From contig NZ_CP132336.1 of the NCBI RefSeq assembly GCF_030758315.1, positions 3,067,001 to 3,131,000 on the forward strand: 64,000 nucleotides of DNA, given 5' to 3'. The notes under the pieces were generated by a model that worked only from the letters and a program-made list of their open reading frames with translations, searched no databases and was not told the origin of the DNA. The translations under genes were made by a program, and so were the position numbers. This DNA is from Pararhizobium sp. IMCC3301. GTDB lineage: Bacteria > Pseudomonadota > Alphaproteobacteria > Rhizobiales > GCA-2746425. The stretch's first letter is position 1, and each line of letters opens with the position of its first letter. Below, piece after piece: positions 8,880 through 16,739 of the stretch.

Positions 8880-9257
8880 ACGCGGCAGCCTACTTTACGC
8901 GACTGACCCGATTTCCGGGCAGTTTTCAGTCAATTTTGCATTCTTATCGGCAGGCCTGCAAATTCCCTCCAATGGATCGACAGTTTCAAAACAAATACCT
9001 GTCTTCGCGCCCGCATCCCGGCATTCGCTTACATAAAATTTCACTTTACAGTTGATCTGCTCGGAACCAAACCCGCCTTTTCCTCATTTAGGGAAGGGGG
9101 TGCTGGAACTTTGCGATGGAATGCAGTTCCGATGCGAGCAGTTCAGTTCGGCAGGTAACCTGCGTTACCAGGGTGACAGAATTTGACTGGATCGCTTTGA
9201 ATCGAACCAGATCGAGCCTGCCGACACAAAATTTCAAGAAACCTACGGAGAACGGAA
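8880..9257. other. Intergenic gap before the DUF305 gene
   Basis: No gene is seen in these 378 bases. Two short inverted repeats are present: GGAACT/AGTTCC (9104-9109, 9124-9129) and GGTAAC/GTTACC (9154-9159, 9164-9169). They may be operators for the downstream operon. Confidence 0.45.
9154..9169. promoter_or_regulatory. Candidate operator upstream of DUF305/glutaredoxin operon
   Basis: GGTAACCTGCGTTACC: perfect 6-bp arms with a 4-base spacer, about 90 bases before ATG 9258. The shape suits a dimeric repressor or activator. No cognate regulator gene is next to it. Confidence 0.3.
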
Positions 9258-9740
9258 ATGCAAAACAAATATGGGCGCTTCATCGCGATGATCGTCACTT
9301 CAACAATTGTCATGTTCGGGCTGATGTATCTCAACAGCTGGCAACTGAGCGATGTTCGCTTCAGCCAGACCCGGGCCTGGATGGCGCTCTATATGGGCGG
9401 CGTGATGGCGATCATCATGCTGGCGTTCATGCTCAACATGTATACCAATAAAGCCGTCAATCTGGCTGTTTTCGCCACGTCACTCATTGTCTTTGCATTG
9501 GGCCTGTATCTGGTTCGCAGTCAGGACACGATCGGTGATGTTGCCTGGATGAAGGCCATGATCCCCCACCATTCCATTGCGATCCTGACCAGCTCGCGGG
9601 CCGAAATCTCCGATCCAAGAGTGCGCAAGCTGGCCGACGATATCATCGAAGCTCAGAAGCTCGAGATCAGGGAAATGGAAGCGCTGATCGCCGATTTGAA
9701 CGGCGGACCGGCTGCCACACCCGAACTTGACGGCAAATAG
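9258..9740 (+). CDS. DUF305-family membrane protein
   Basis: A 160-residue protein with three hydrophobic segments in the first 85 residues and a C-terminal DUF305 segment carrying MIPHHSIAI, the paired-histidine motif of this ferritin-like helical family. DUF305 proteins are often found with copper or heavy-metal genes. CGGAGAACGG precedes ATG 9258. The glutaredoxin-fusion gene follows after 13 bases, so the two probably share a transcript, suggesting metal or thiol stress as the common theme (inference). Confidence 0.8.
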   Translation: MQNKYGRFIAMIVTSTIVMFGLMYLNSWQLSDVRFSQTRAWMALYMGGVMAIIMLAFMLNMYTNKAVNLAVFATSLIVFALGLYLVRSQDTIGDVAWMKAMIPHHSIAILTSSRAEISDPRVRKLADDIIEAQKLEIREMEALIADLNGGPAATPELDGK

Positions 9741-9753
9741 GAAGCTTCGTCCC

Positions 9754-10503
9754 ATGGCCAAAACCGCACAACTCCACCGCATGGTGATGCCCGATCACAC
9801 CTGTCCTTACGGATTGAAATCCAAAGATCTTCTGGAGCGCAAGGGTTTCACAGTCGAGGATCATCACTTGACCACCCGTGAGGAAACCGATGCCTTCAAG
9901 CGGGACCATGATGTGGAAACCACACCGCAGACCTGGGTCGATGGCAAGCGGATCGGCGGCTATGACGCGTTGCGCGTGCATTTTGGCGAAGAGGTGAAAG
10001 ACGAAGATGCGACCACTTATCAGCCGGTCATCGCAATTTTTGCGATGGCCGCGCTGCTGGCACTTGGCTTAAGCTGGTATGCCCACGGGGATCTTCTGAC
10101 ACTGCGTGCCTTTGAATGGTTCATCTCCTTGTCGATGGCCTTTCTGGCAGTTCAGAAACTTCAGGATGTCGAGAGTTTCTCAACCATGTTCCTGAACTAC
10201 GATCTGATCGCACAAAGATGGGTGCGCTATGGCTATATCTATCCGTTCGGCGAGGCGATTGCCGCAATTCTCATGACCGCCGGGGCATTGGTCTGGCTGT
10301 CAGCGCCAATTGCTCTGTTGATCGGCACGGCAGGGGCCGTCTCGGTCGTCAAAGCCGTCTATATTGACAAGCGTCAACTCAAATGTGCCTGCGTCGGCGG
10401 CAGCAGTAATGTCCCGCTCGGCTTTGTCTCGCTGACAGAGAATCTGATGATGATAGTCATGGGACTTTGGATGCCGTTCAAAGTCTTCGTGCTCGGCTGG
10501 TAG
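9754..10503 (+). CDS. Glutaredoxin-like domain fused to a MauE/DoxX-like membrane domain
   Basis: A 249-residue fusion. Residues 1-80 are a glutaredoxin fold with the active-site motif CPYG and the cis-Pro segment TTPQTWVDGKRIGGYD. Residues 95-249 hold four hydrophobic segments resembling the MauE/DoxX membrane family, with a C-x-C pair (KCACVGG) near the end. MauE-type proteins support disulfide formation in periplasmic partners, so a thiol-relay role is plausible. The start at ATG 9754 is preferred over an upstream in-frame codon because AGGAAG precedes it. Confidence 0.8.
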   Translation: MAKTAQLHRMVMPDHTCPYGLKSKDLLERKGFTVEDHHLTTREETDAFKRDHDVETTPQTWVDGKRIGGYDALRVHFGEEVKDEDATTYQPVIAIFAMAALLALGLSWYAHGDLLTLRAFEWFISLSMAFLAVQKLQDVESFSTMFLNYDLIAQRWVRYGYIYPFGEAIAAILMTAGALVWLSAPIALLIGTAGAVSVVKAVYIDKRQLKCACVGGSSNVPLGFVSLTENLMMIVMGLWMPFKVFVLGW

Positions 10504-10519
10504 TGCCGGGCCGCAGATG

Positions 10520-11455
10520 TCAGCCAGCCAGGCTCTGCAGCACACTGATCACTTTCATGATGATTGGAACTGCAACAATCAGGATACTGATCGGAAACAG
10601 AAACAGCGCCAGAGGAAACAGCATTTTGAAAGGCAACGCATTGGCTTTTTCCTCTGCTGAAATCATGCGTTTTTCACGCATTTCCCCGCTGAACACTCTC
10701 AATGTCTTGGTGACACTCGCGCCCAGTTCCTCTGATTGCCGGAACAGTACAGCCAGTGATTTCGCTTCATCGATACGAAGCCGGCCGGCAAAATTGGAAA
10801 GCGCGTCGCGCAACCGTCTTCCTCCGCGTACTTCCAGCATCATCATCGCCAGATGCAGCCCGAAATCCTTGTTTACTGATTTCAGAAACTCTTTCGATAC
10901 ACGGTCAATCGCAGCTTCCACGCTGAGCCCGGAATCGACGCACACAATCAGCGTGTCCATAAAATCGGGAAACAGCCGGCGATACATGACCTCGCGGGAA
11001 TCGCCGATTTTTTCAAGCATGATATTGCAGACAAAAAACGCCAGAGCGCCCGTAATCAGCGCCAGCATGATCAGCGACGAATTGAGCAGATCGGGCAGGA
11101 ACAGCGGCACGCCGAACATGATCAGGCTTGAAAACGCCAATGCGACGACGACGCGAATGAGCTGATAGGTGCGGCCTGCGCCCGGCTGGAAATAGCCGGC
11201 CCGGATCAGCCGGTTATCAACCGAATTCTGGTTTTTGTCCGCCCGGATGACAGCATAGTAGTGTTTGACAAGTGTCGCTTCTGTAATCGAAAGCCCGCGA
11301 ATATCCTCAGGAACCTCGACCTCATCCGGCTTGTCTTCGGTCTGGTCGTCAAACCGCGCACTGATCTGGCGGCGGGCGTTTACCAGGCCAAAGATGATCG
11401 CAGCGATCATCATCACTGAGATAAAGGTGGTAAGAAGGATCAGGTTTTCGGACAT
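10520..11455 (-). CDS. tadC: TadC, Flp pilus inner-membrane platform protein
   Basis: Type II secretion GspF-domain protein (311 residues), one of the two inner-membrane platform proteins of the Tad/Flp pilus machine. It has an N-terminal membrane segment, the GspF cytoplasmic helices (about 120-250, with DTLIVCVDSGLSVEAAI and the ELGASVTKTL segment) and two C-terminal membrane segments. It is the last gene of the minus-strand tad operon, 8 bases after tadB. It converges on the glutaredoxin-fusion gene without an obvious terminator. Confidence 0.93.
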   Translation of the reverse strand: MSENLILLTTFISVMMIAAIIFGLVNARRQISARFDDQTEDKPDEVEVPEDIRGLSITEATLVKHYYAVIRADKNQNSVDNRLIRAGYFQPGAGRTYQLIRVVVALAFSSLIMFGVPLFLPDLLNSSLIMLALITGALAFFVCNIMLEKIGDSREVMYRRLFPDFMDTLIVCVDSGLSVEAAIDRVSKEFLKSVNKDFGLHLAMMMLEVRGGRRLRDALSNFAGRLRIDEAKSLAVLFRQSEELGASVTKTLRVFSGEMREKRMISAEEKANALPFKMLFPLALFLFPISILIVAVPIIMKVISVLQSLAG

Positions 11456-11463
11456 GACACCAG

Positions 11464-12414
11464 TTAATAGTCAAAATTGATAATTTTTCGTATGACGAGC
11501 ATGCCAATACCCAAAAGAGTGCCGGAAAAAATCAGAAAATGGCCGCCGTACCCACTTTCCCACAACGGCACGAAGTATTCGGCATTCATCAGCCGGATGA
11601 TTGCATACAGAAAAAACGGGAATCCGAGCATGAACCATGCAGTCATGCGGCCCTCTGCCGAGATCGCCTTGATTTTTGATTTCATCATCACTCGTTTGCG
11701 GACCATGTCCGCAAGGTTGGACAGGATTTCCGTCAGATTGCCGCCGGAGCCTTTCTGAACGCTGAGAGAAATCGCCAACAGGTTCAGCTCTTCAGCGCCC
11801 ACCCTGGAAGCCATGTTGCGCACCCCCACATCAATGTCGATACCATAGGTCAACTCGTCCGACAGAATGCCGAATTCCGAACCGATCGGATCGCGGGTCT
11901 CTCTGGCAACGAGTGAAATTGAAATTGGCAGCGGATGCCCGGCGGACAGGCTTCTGACGATGATATCGATTGCGTCAGGCAATTGCGCTGTGAACTTTTT
12001 CACTCGGCTGCCCTGTGCCCGGTAGAGAAAAGCAAACGCCGCAGAGACAGTGACAAGCAGTGAGATGATCAATCCGATCAATCCGTTGAAGCCTGCAAGA
12101 AACAAGGCCAGATAGCTGGCCGCCGTCACTCCCAGCATATAGCTGGCAATTCTGGTGGTGCTCAACCGCAGCCCTGACTGGATATAGAGCCGGCTCAGGT
12201 AATTTGAGACCGATTGCTGCGCTTCAGAATCGATGCCTCTTTCCTTGAGCAGGTTTCGATAGACAACATTCCGGTCGGCATTCTGTTCAATCAGGCTCAG
12301 CCGGTGGTTCAGATAGCTGCGCCGCTGCAGCTTGTCCCGCGCCGTTCGCACCAGCGTATCCGTGGCTACCAGGACGCAGATGAAAACAGCAAAATAGATG
12401 AAAAATAATGGCAT
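11464..12414 (-). CDS. tadB: TadB, Flp pilus inner-membrane platform protein
   Basis: GspF-domain protein (316 residues) paired with TadC to form the membrane platform on which the CpaF ATPase acts. It has hydrophobic segments at 1-20 and 88-130, and a pair near the C-terminus. The cytoplasmic domain contains LPDAIDIIVRSLSAGHPLP and the VQKGSGGNLTEILSNLA motif typical of TadB. It starts 4 bases after the cpaF stop, indicating translational coupling. Confidence 0.93.
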   Translation of the reverse strand: MPLFFIYFAVFICVLVATDTLVRTARDKLQRRSYLNHRLSLIEQNADRNVVYRNLLKERGIDSEAQQSVSNYLSRLYIQSGLRLSTTRIASYMLGVTAASYLALFLAGFNGLIGLIISLLVTVSAAFAFLYRAQGSRVKKFTAQLPDAIDIIVRSLSAGHPLPISISLVARETRDPIGSEFGILSDELTYGIDIDVGVRNMASRVGAEELNLLAISLSVQKGSGGNLTEILSNLADMVRKRVMMKSKIKAISAEGRMTAWFMLGFPFFLYAIIRLMNAEYFVPLWESGYGGHFLIFSGTLLGIGMLVIRKIINFDY

Positions 12415-12418
12415 GATT

Positions 12419-13867
12419 CTAACTCAATTCGCGGCTTGGATCGAACAGATTTTCAGGAACTGTCAGTCCGACTTCTGCGATATCTTCCAGGAAGCGCGGT
12501 CGGATTCCAGTGGCCAAATACATGCCTTTCACGTTCCCTGCCTCATCAAGGCCCATCTTCTTGTAAGCCATGATCTCCTGCATCTGGATGATATCGTTTT
12601 CCATGCCCGTAACTTCGGCAATGGAAACCAGTTTACGTGTTCCGTCATGCATGCGTTCGACCTGGACAATCAGATCAATCGCAGAGGCGATCTGCTGGCG
12701 AATGCTTTTTTGCGACATTGGCATGCCAGCCATGCCGATCATCTGCTCCAGACGCGACAGGGCGTCTCTGGGTGTATTGGAATGGACCGTGCACATCGAT
12801 CCTTCGTGGCCGGTATTCATGGCCTGCAGCATATCGAACGCTTCTTCACTGCGGACCTCTCCAACAATGATCCGGTCTGGCCTCATTCGCAGGGCATTTT
12901 TCAAAAGCTCGCGCTGGCGCACTTCATTGCGCCCGTCAAGCGTGGCAGGCTTTGTTTCCAGACGGCAGACATGGATCTGCTGCAATTGCAGCTCTGCCGC
13001 ATCCTCAATGGTCAGCAGCCGTTCGGAATTGGATATCTGCGAAGACAGCGCATTCAGCATGGTGGTCTTGCCGGAGCCGGTGCCCCCCGAGATGATGATC
13101 GACTTGCGTCCTTTCACCGCCGCGGCAAGCAGAATCTTCATCGCCTCGGCCATCGAACCGCTTTCCACCAGCCTTTCCAGCGTATAGGGGCGGCGTGAAA
13201 ATTTCCGGATCGAAACCATCGGTCCGTCAACTGCAACCGGCCGGACCGCGACGTTGACACGGGAACCGTCCGGCAGCCGGGCATCCACCAGCGGTGAGGA
13301 TTCATCAACACGGCGTCCAACAGCGGACACGATCTTGTTGATGATCCGCATCAGGTGATCTTCATCCTTGAAACGGATGTCCGTAATCTCAAGCTGACCG
13401 AAACGTTCGATAAAAACCTGCTCGTGACTGTTGACCAGAATATCGGAGATTGTGTCGTCCTTGAGCAGGGGCTCAAGCGGCCCCAGACCCAGCATTTCGT
13501 TCGTCGTATCAAGTATCAGCGCGTCCAGTTCCGGGGCGCTGAGGGGAAAATGATTCTTCTTGATGAACTCTCTGACCAGCGGTCGAATTTCCTCGACCAG
13601 TTCCTCTGTATACATCGTATCCAGAACACTGAGATTAATTTCATCCAGCAGGTGGCGGTGCAGTGCAACGCGCAGCGACACCTTATCCTGGTTTTCATTG
13701 TCGGTTTTTTTGCCGGCCGGCGCCTCAACGCTGTCTTTGTCGGCAGGTGTGGGAGCAGCTTCAGCCGTCGCCTTCGCCTTCACCGCGTCTGGCTCTTGCT
13801 TTGTATTTTCGGGTGCCGCCGTCGCTTTTGCCGGCGTAAAAAATCGCCCAAGGACTGTTTCATTCAT
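12419..13867 (-). CDS. cpaF: CpaF/TadA, pilus assembly ATPase
   Basis: Secretion-superfamily hexameric ATPase (482 residues) powering Flp pilus extension. A poorly conserved, Ala/Glu-rich leader of about 75 residues precedes the N-terminal domain. The P-loop SGGTGSGKTTML, the Walker B region RMRPDRIIVGEVRSEEA and the His box THEG-like NTGHEGSMCTVHSN are all intact. It lies between the L,D-transpeptidase gene and tadB in the minus-strand operon. Confidence 0.95.
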   Translation of the reverse strand: MNETVLGRFFTPAKATAAPENTKQEPDAVKAKATAEAAPTPADKDSVEAPAGKKTDNENQDKVSLRVALHRHLLDEINLSVLDTMYTEELVEEIRPLVREFIKKNHFPLSAPELDALILDTTNEMLGLGPLEPLLKDDTISDILVNSHEQVFIERFGQLEITDIRFKDEDHLMRIINKIVSAVGRRVDESSPLVDARLPDGSRVNVAVRPVAVDGPMVSIRKFSRRPYTLERLVESGSMAEAMKILLAAAVKGRKSIIISGGTGSGKTTMLNALSSQISNSERLLTIEDAAELQLQQIHVCRLETKPATLDGRNEVRQRELLKNALRMRPDRIIVGEVRSEEAFDMLQAMNTGHEGSMCTVHSNTPRDALSRLEQMIGMAGMPMSQKSIRQQIASAIDLIVQVERMHDGTRKLVSIAEVTGMENDIIQMQEIMAYKKMGLDEAGNVKGMYLATGIRPRFLEDIAEVGLTVPENLFDPSRELS

Positions 13868-13912
13868 TTCAGAATTCCTTTGGCGTCATATGGATTTGTG
13901 CCGGTCATTCGA

Positions 13913-14497
13913 TCAATTCCGTACAATCACTTTGGTGCCTGTAGGGGTGCTCGCATACAATTCCAGCACATCGGCATTTGTCAGCCGGAAGCACCCTGCA
14001 GTGACAAACCCGCCGACCGAGCCGGTATCATTGGTGCCATGAATGCGGTACAGCGTGTCACGGCCGTTCTGGAAAAGATAAAGCGCCCGTGCGCCCAGTG
14101 GATTATGCGGTCCGGGTGCAACTGTCTTCGGCAGTCCTGGTTCTCTGGCGCGCATATCAGCGGGCGGAGTCCATGATGGCCATTCCGCTTTGCGGCCGAT
14201 TTTAACCGTACCGGTCCAGGTGAACCCCTTGCGTCCTATCCCGATTGTATAGCGCGCCACCGTTTTGCTATCGATCACCACATCCAGTGTTTTGGCAGTG
14301 TTTGAAATGATGATCGTGCCGGGTTTTTCACCGGTACTGATCTGCATCTGGGTCTTGGTTGTCGGTCCATGCGTGCGGGGAACCTTGTAGGATCCCGCAT
14401 GAGCCGGCCCCATGCCCATGCTCGCAACCGCAAGAGTCACAAGCAGGCCGGCCAGAAAAGTGGCAAAAGCTGAGAAAGGGATCGGCGCGCGCAACAT
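13913..14497 (-). CDS. Secreted L,D-transpeptidase (YkuD domain) inside the tad operon
   Basis: A 194-residue exported protein with a signal peptide (to about residue 34, ending PAHAG) and a YkuD L,D-transpeptidase domain. The catalytic region has IHGTND and TAGCFRLTNAD: the histidine and cysteine are present, with Thr in place of the usual Ser before the GC. Such enzymes make 3-3 peptidoglycan cross-links or attach proteins to peptidoglycan. ATG 14497 overlaps the cpaE stop by one base (TAATG) and follows CCAGGAGG, so it is translationally coupled to cpaE. This points to wall remodelling around the pilus (inference). Confidence 0.88.
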   Translation of the reverse strand: MLRAPIPFSAFATFLAGLLVTLAVASMGMGPAHAGSYKVPRTHGPTTKTQMQISTGEKPGTIIISNTAKTLDVVIDSKTVARYTIGIGRKGFTWTGTVKIGRKAEWPSWTPPADMRAREPGLPKTVAPGPHNPLGARALYLFQNGRDTLYRIHGTNDTGSVGGFVTAGCFRLTNADVLELYASTPTGTKVIVRN

Positions 14498-15651
14498 TAT
14501 CGAACCTCCTGGACAATAATTTCTGACAGATCGTGCAGTCGTGAACAAAACATGGAGCGTTTGTTGACTTCTATTGGCAACATGCCCCGGTTCAGCGCTT
14601 CCAGCATGAGATTTTGCTCGTCCGGCAGGATTGTCAGAATTGATGGATTAAACAGCTTGCTCAGTTCCTTCTTGCCGAATTGGGAACCCAACAAGCCCCG
14701 CTTCATCCGGTTGGCGACCACGTGGATGCCTTTTTCGCTTTTGCGCAAGGTCGAGATCTCCTTGAACTTCTGCTTGGCTCTTTGCAGGGAAGGCAGCGAT
14801 GTTCCCGAAACGATGGTCACCGTGTCGACAGCCGATATGATGGTCGGTTGCCATGGTGTCATATAGGACGACAGGTCCAGGACTGTATGATCGTGCTGGT
14901 AACTTACCAGATCGAGCATCCGCAGAACCAGTTCAACGCCGGTTTCCGAATAGGTCAGTTGCGGGCTTTCAAAGGAAAAAAGCGTGAAGCCGGAATCGTG
15001 CATTTTCTTGATGACATTTATGAATTCCAGATCGACACGCTCTGATTTGCCAATCACACTTTCCAGTTTGTAGGCATTTTCCACATTCAGATAGGCGCCG
15101 ATATCCGCTTTGGAAAAATCAAGATCGAACAGGGCGGCAGTGGGCTTGGTGCGTTTGCGGCGGCGGCTGAAAAAATAAGCCAGCATGATGGCAACACAGC
15201 TGCCACCGGATCCGCCGCCGCATGACAGGACAGCATGAACTTTGTTGGCACCGGGCTTTTGCCGCTGAGAGATGGCATTGACGGTGTCGGTCAGTACGCG
15301 CTTTTGCAGAGGCTTGGTCAGCCAGTCGGCACCGTCCAGTTTGATGAGCTGGCGTATTTTCTCCTGGCTCAATTCGTCCGAGATGAAGATAATCGCCAAT
15401 TGGCCGAGTTTGTTCCGGATTTTGAGAAATTCCGGGTCATCCAGAATGGTTCCGTCGCCGACATCCAGAATGGCGATATCCAGTGTTTCAGGATCAATCC
15501 CGTCGCTGTCTGCCAATTCTTTCCGAGTGCATTTCTTCAGCTGATAAGAGACCAGTGATGAAAACACGCTTTCCATAATATTGTTGGCCTGCGGATCTTC
15601 AGAGCAGACCAGAACGGTCGAACCTCCAATTGTGCCGGAACTTGAATTCAT
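14497..15651 (-). CDS. cpaE: CpaE/TadZ-like pilus localisation protein, atypical P-loop
   Basis: 384-residue protein of the CpaE/TadZ type: an N-terminal receiver-like domain (about 10-120) and a C-terminal MinD/ParA-like domain. It places the Tad pilus machine, usually at a pole. The expected Walker A reads SCGGGSGGSCVA and lacks the conserved lysine, so ATP binding or hydrolysis may be lost, as reported for some TadZ proteins. I chose ATG 15651. An in-frame TTG at 15657 is the alternative. The gene lies 18 bases after the TadE-like gene. Confidence 0.88.
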   Translation of the reverse strand: MNSSSGTIGGSTVLVCSEDPQANNIMESVFSSLVSYQLKKCTRKELADSDGIDPETLDIAILDVGDGTILDDPEFLKIRNKLGQLAIIFISDELSQEKIRQLIKLDGADWLTKPLQKRVLTDTVNAISQRQKPGANKVHAVLSCGGGSGGSCVAIMLAYFFSRRRKRTKPTAALFDLDFSKADIGAYLNVENAYKLESVIGKSERVDLEFINVIKKMHDSGFTLFSFESPQLTYSETGVELVLRMLDLVSYQHDHTVLDLSSYMTPWQPTIISAVDTVTIVSGTSLPSLQRAKQKFKEISTLRKSEKGIHVVANRMKRGLLGSQFGKKELSKLFNPSILTILPDEQNLMLEALNRGMLPIEVNKRSMFCSRLHDLSEIIVQEVR

Positions 15652-15669
15652 GACCAAACTTTCATTGCC

Positions 15670-16281
15670 TTATCCACCGGAAGAACATCCGCCGGGACAG
15701 CTTTGCAGATCTTCAGATGTCGCGGTCACTGCAAAGGGTGGGAAACTGATATCCAGCAAGTTGAGCATTGCACTGCTGATCGGCAGATTGATCGCATCAC
15801 GGGCCAGTTCCATCCGCACGCTGACGACAGGCCCCCCTGGCCGACCCTGATAGCCCAGACCACTCAATTCATAAGTAATGCGGATTTCTTCTGCCGTGAG
15901 CCCGGGAAAATAAGCTTGCAGTCCGCGCCATGTGCCGCCTCCGGAGAGCATATGCTGCATCTGGGTGGCATCGCAGGCAGTCCCGGTATCGGCACCGCAG
16001 CTGGAGCTGATTCCGGCATTGGCAGTGATTAGATTGCCGGTCAAGTCCGGATCGAAGGCGAATACTGTGTCGAAATCCGGCGTCACAGGATCGGAAACGA
16101 TCAATTGGCGCACGCCCAGCTGCATGGCCTTGGCACCCTGATTCCACTGGTGCAGCAGAAATCCGAATTCCACGGTAGCGCTGACGGCCAGAACCATGAT
16201 TGGAAAGACCAGCAGACCCTCAGTCAGCGCGCTGCCGTGCTGCTGTTTCCAGAACTTCCGGAATAGCGGAAACTTCACCAT
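15670..16281 (-). CDS. TadE-like minor pilin/pseudopilin
   Basis: A 203-residue protein with the TadE N-terminal signature: a short basic leader, GSALTEGLLVFPIMV with the +5-type glutamate in a prepilin-like hydrophobic segment, then an extracytoplasmic domain with paired cysteines. TadE and TadF are pseudopilins processed by the TadV/CpaA peptidase and needed for pilus assembly. Its start overlaps the end of the upstream TadE-like gene by 7 bases. The C-terminus is a Cys/Gly-rich tail. Confidence 0.85.
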   Translation of the reverse strand: MVKFPLFRKFWKQQHGSALTEGLLVFPIMVLAVSATVEFGFLLHQWNQGAKAMQLGVRQLIVSDPVTPDFDTVFAFDPDLTGNLITANAGISSSCGADTGTACDATQMQHMLSGGGTWRGLQAYFPGLTAEEIRITYELSGLGYQGRPGGPVVSVRMELARDAINLPISSAMLNLLDISFPPFAVTATSEDLQSCPGGCSSGG

Positions 16282-16739
16282 CCGATCACCCTTTGATCAT
16301 GCCACGCGGTGATGGTGATCTCGTCGATACCGAGAAATCCAAACACCGGCGAGTTGATCAGTTGGTGTACCGTCGTGGCGGTGACAACAGTCTGCGTCGC
16401 GCCAACCGTCTCGGCGAAGGTGATAGGTGAGGCGTCTGCCTCCCACTGCGGCACACGCGCTGAGGACTGCGCACTGACCGAACCATAATAAGCCAGATTT
16501 CGCGCTGTCGTCTGGCAGGCCGCCGTGTCATGGCGGCAGCGCGCCATATATCTGGCGGCATCACGCAGACCGGTTTCGATCTGTTCGCGCTGCCAGAACA
16601 GTGAGCCGAATTCCAGCATCCCGAAAGCCAGGATGATGAGGATCGGGACAGCCAGTATGGCTTCAGTCATGGCGGCGCCATCGCGCTCTCGGCGCAGGCG
16701 TTTGAAAGAACAAAGCATTGGTGAAATCACCGCTTTCAT
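16275..16739 (-). CDS. TadE-like minor pilin/pseudopilin (second copy)
   Basis: A 154-residue TadE-family protein with the leader and hydrophobic segment GAAMTEAILAVPILII (about 22-37) and a small extracytoplasmic domain containing two cysteines (CRHDTAAC). It is distinct in sequence from the neighbouring TadE-like protein and may fill the TadF role. Its ATG overlaps the tadG-like stop (ATGA), so translation is coupled. Confidence 0.85.
   Translation of the reverse strand: MKAVISPMLCSFKRLRRERDGAAMTEAILAVPILIILAFGMLEFGSLFWQREQIETGLRDAARYMARCRHDTAACQTTARNLAYYGSVSAQSSARVPQWEADASPITFAETVGATQTVVTATTVHQLINSPVFGFLGIDEITITAWHDQRVIGW

Noticed and set aside
14600-15657. CpaE as an ordinary ParA/MinD ATPase
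   Set aside because: The Walker A lysine is missing, so I call it an atypical CpaE/TadZ protein.
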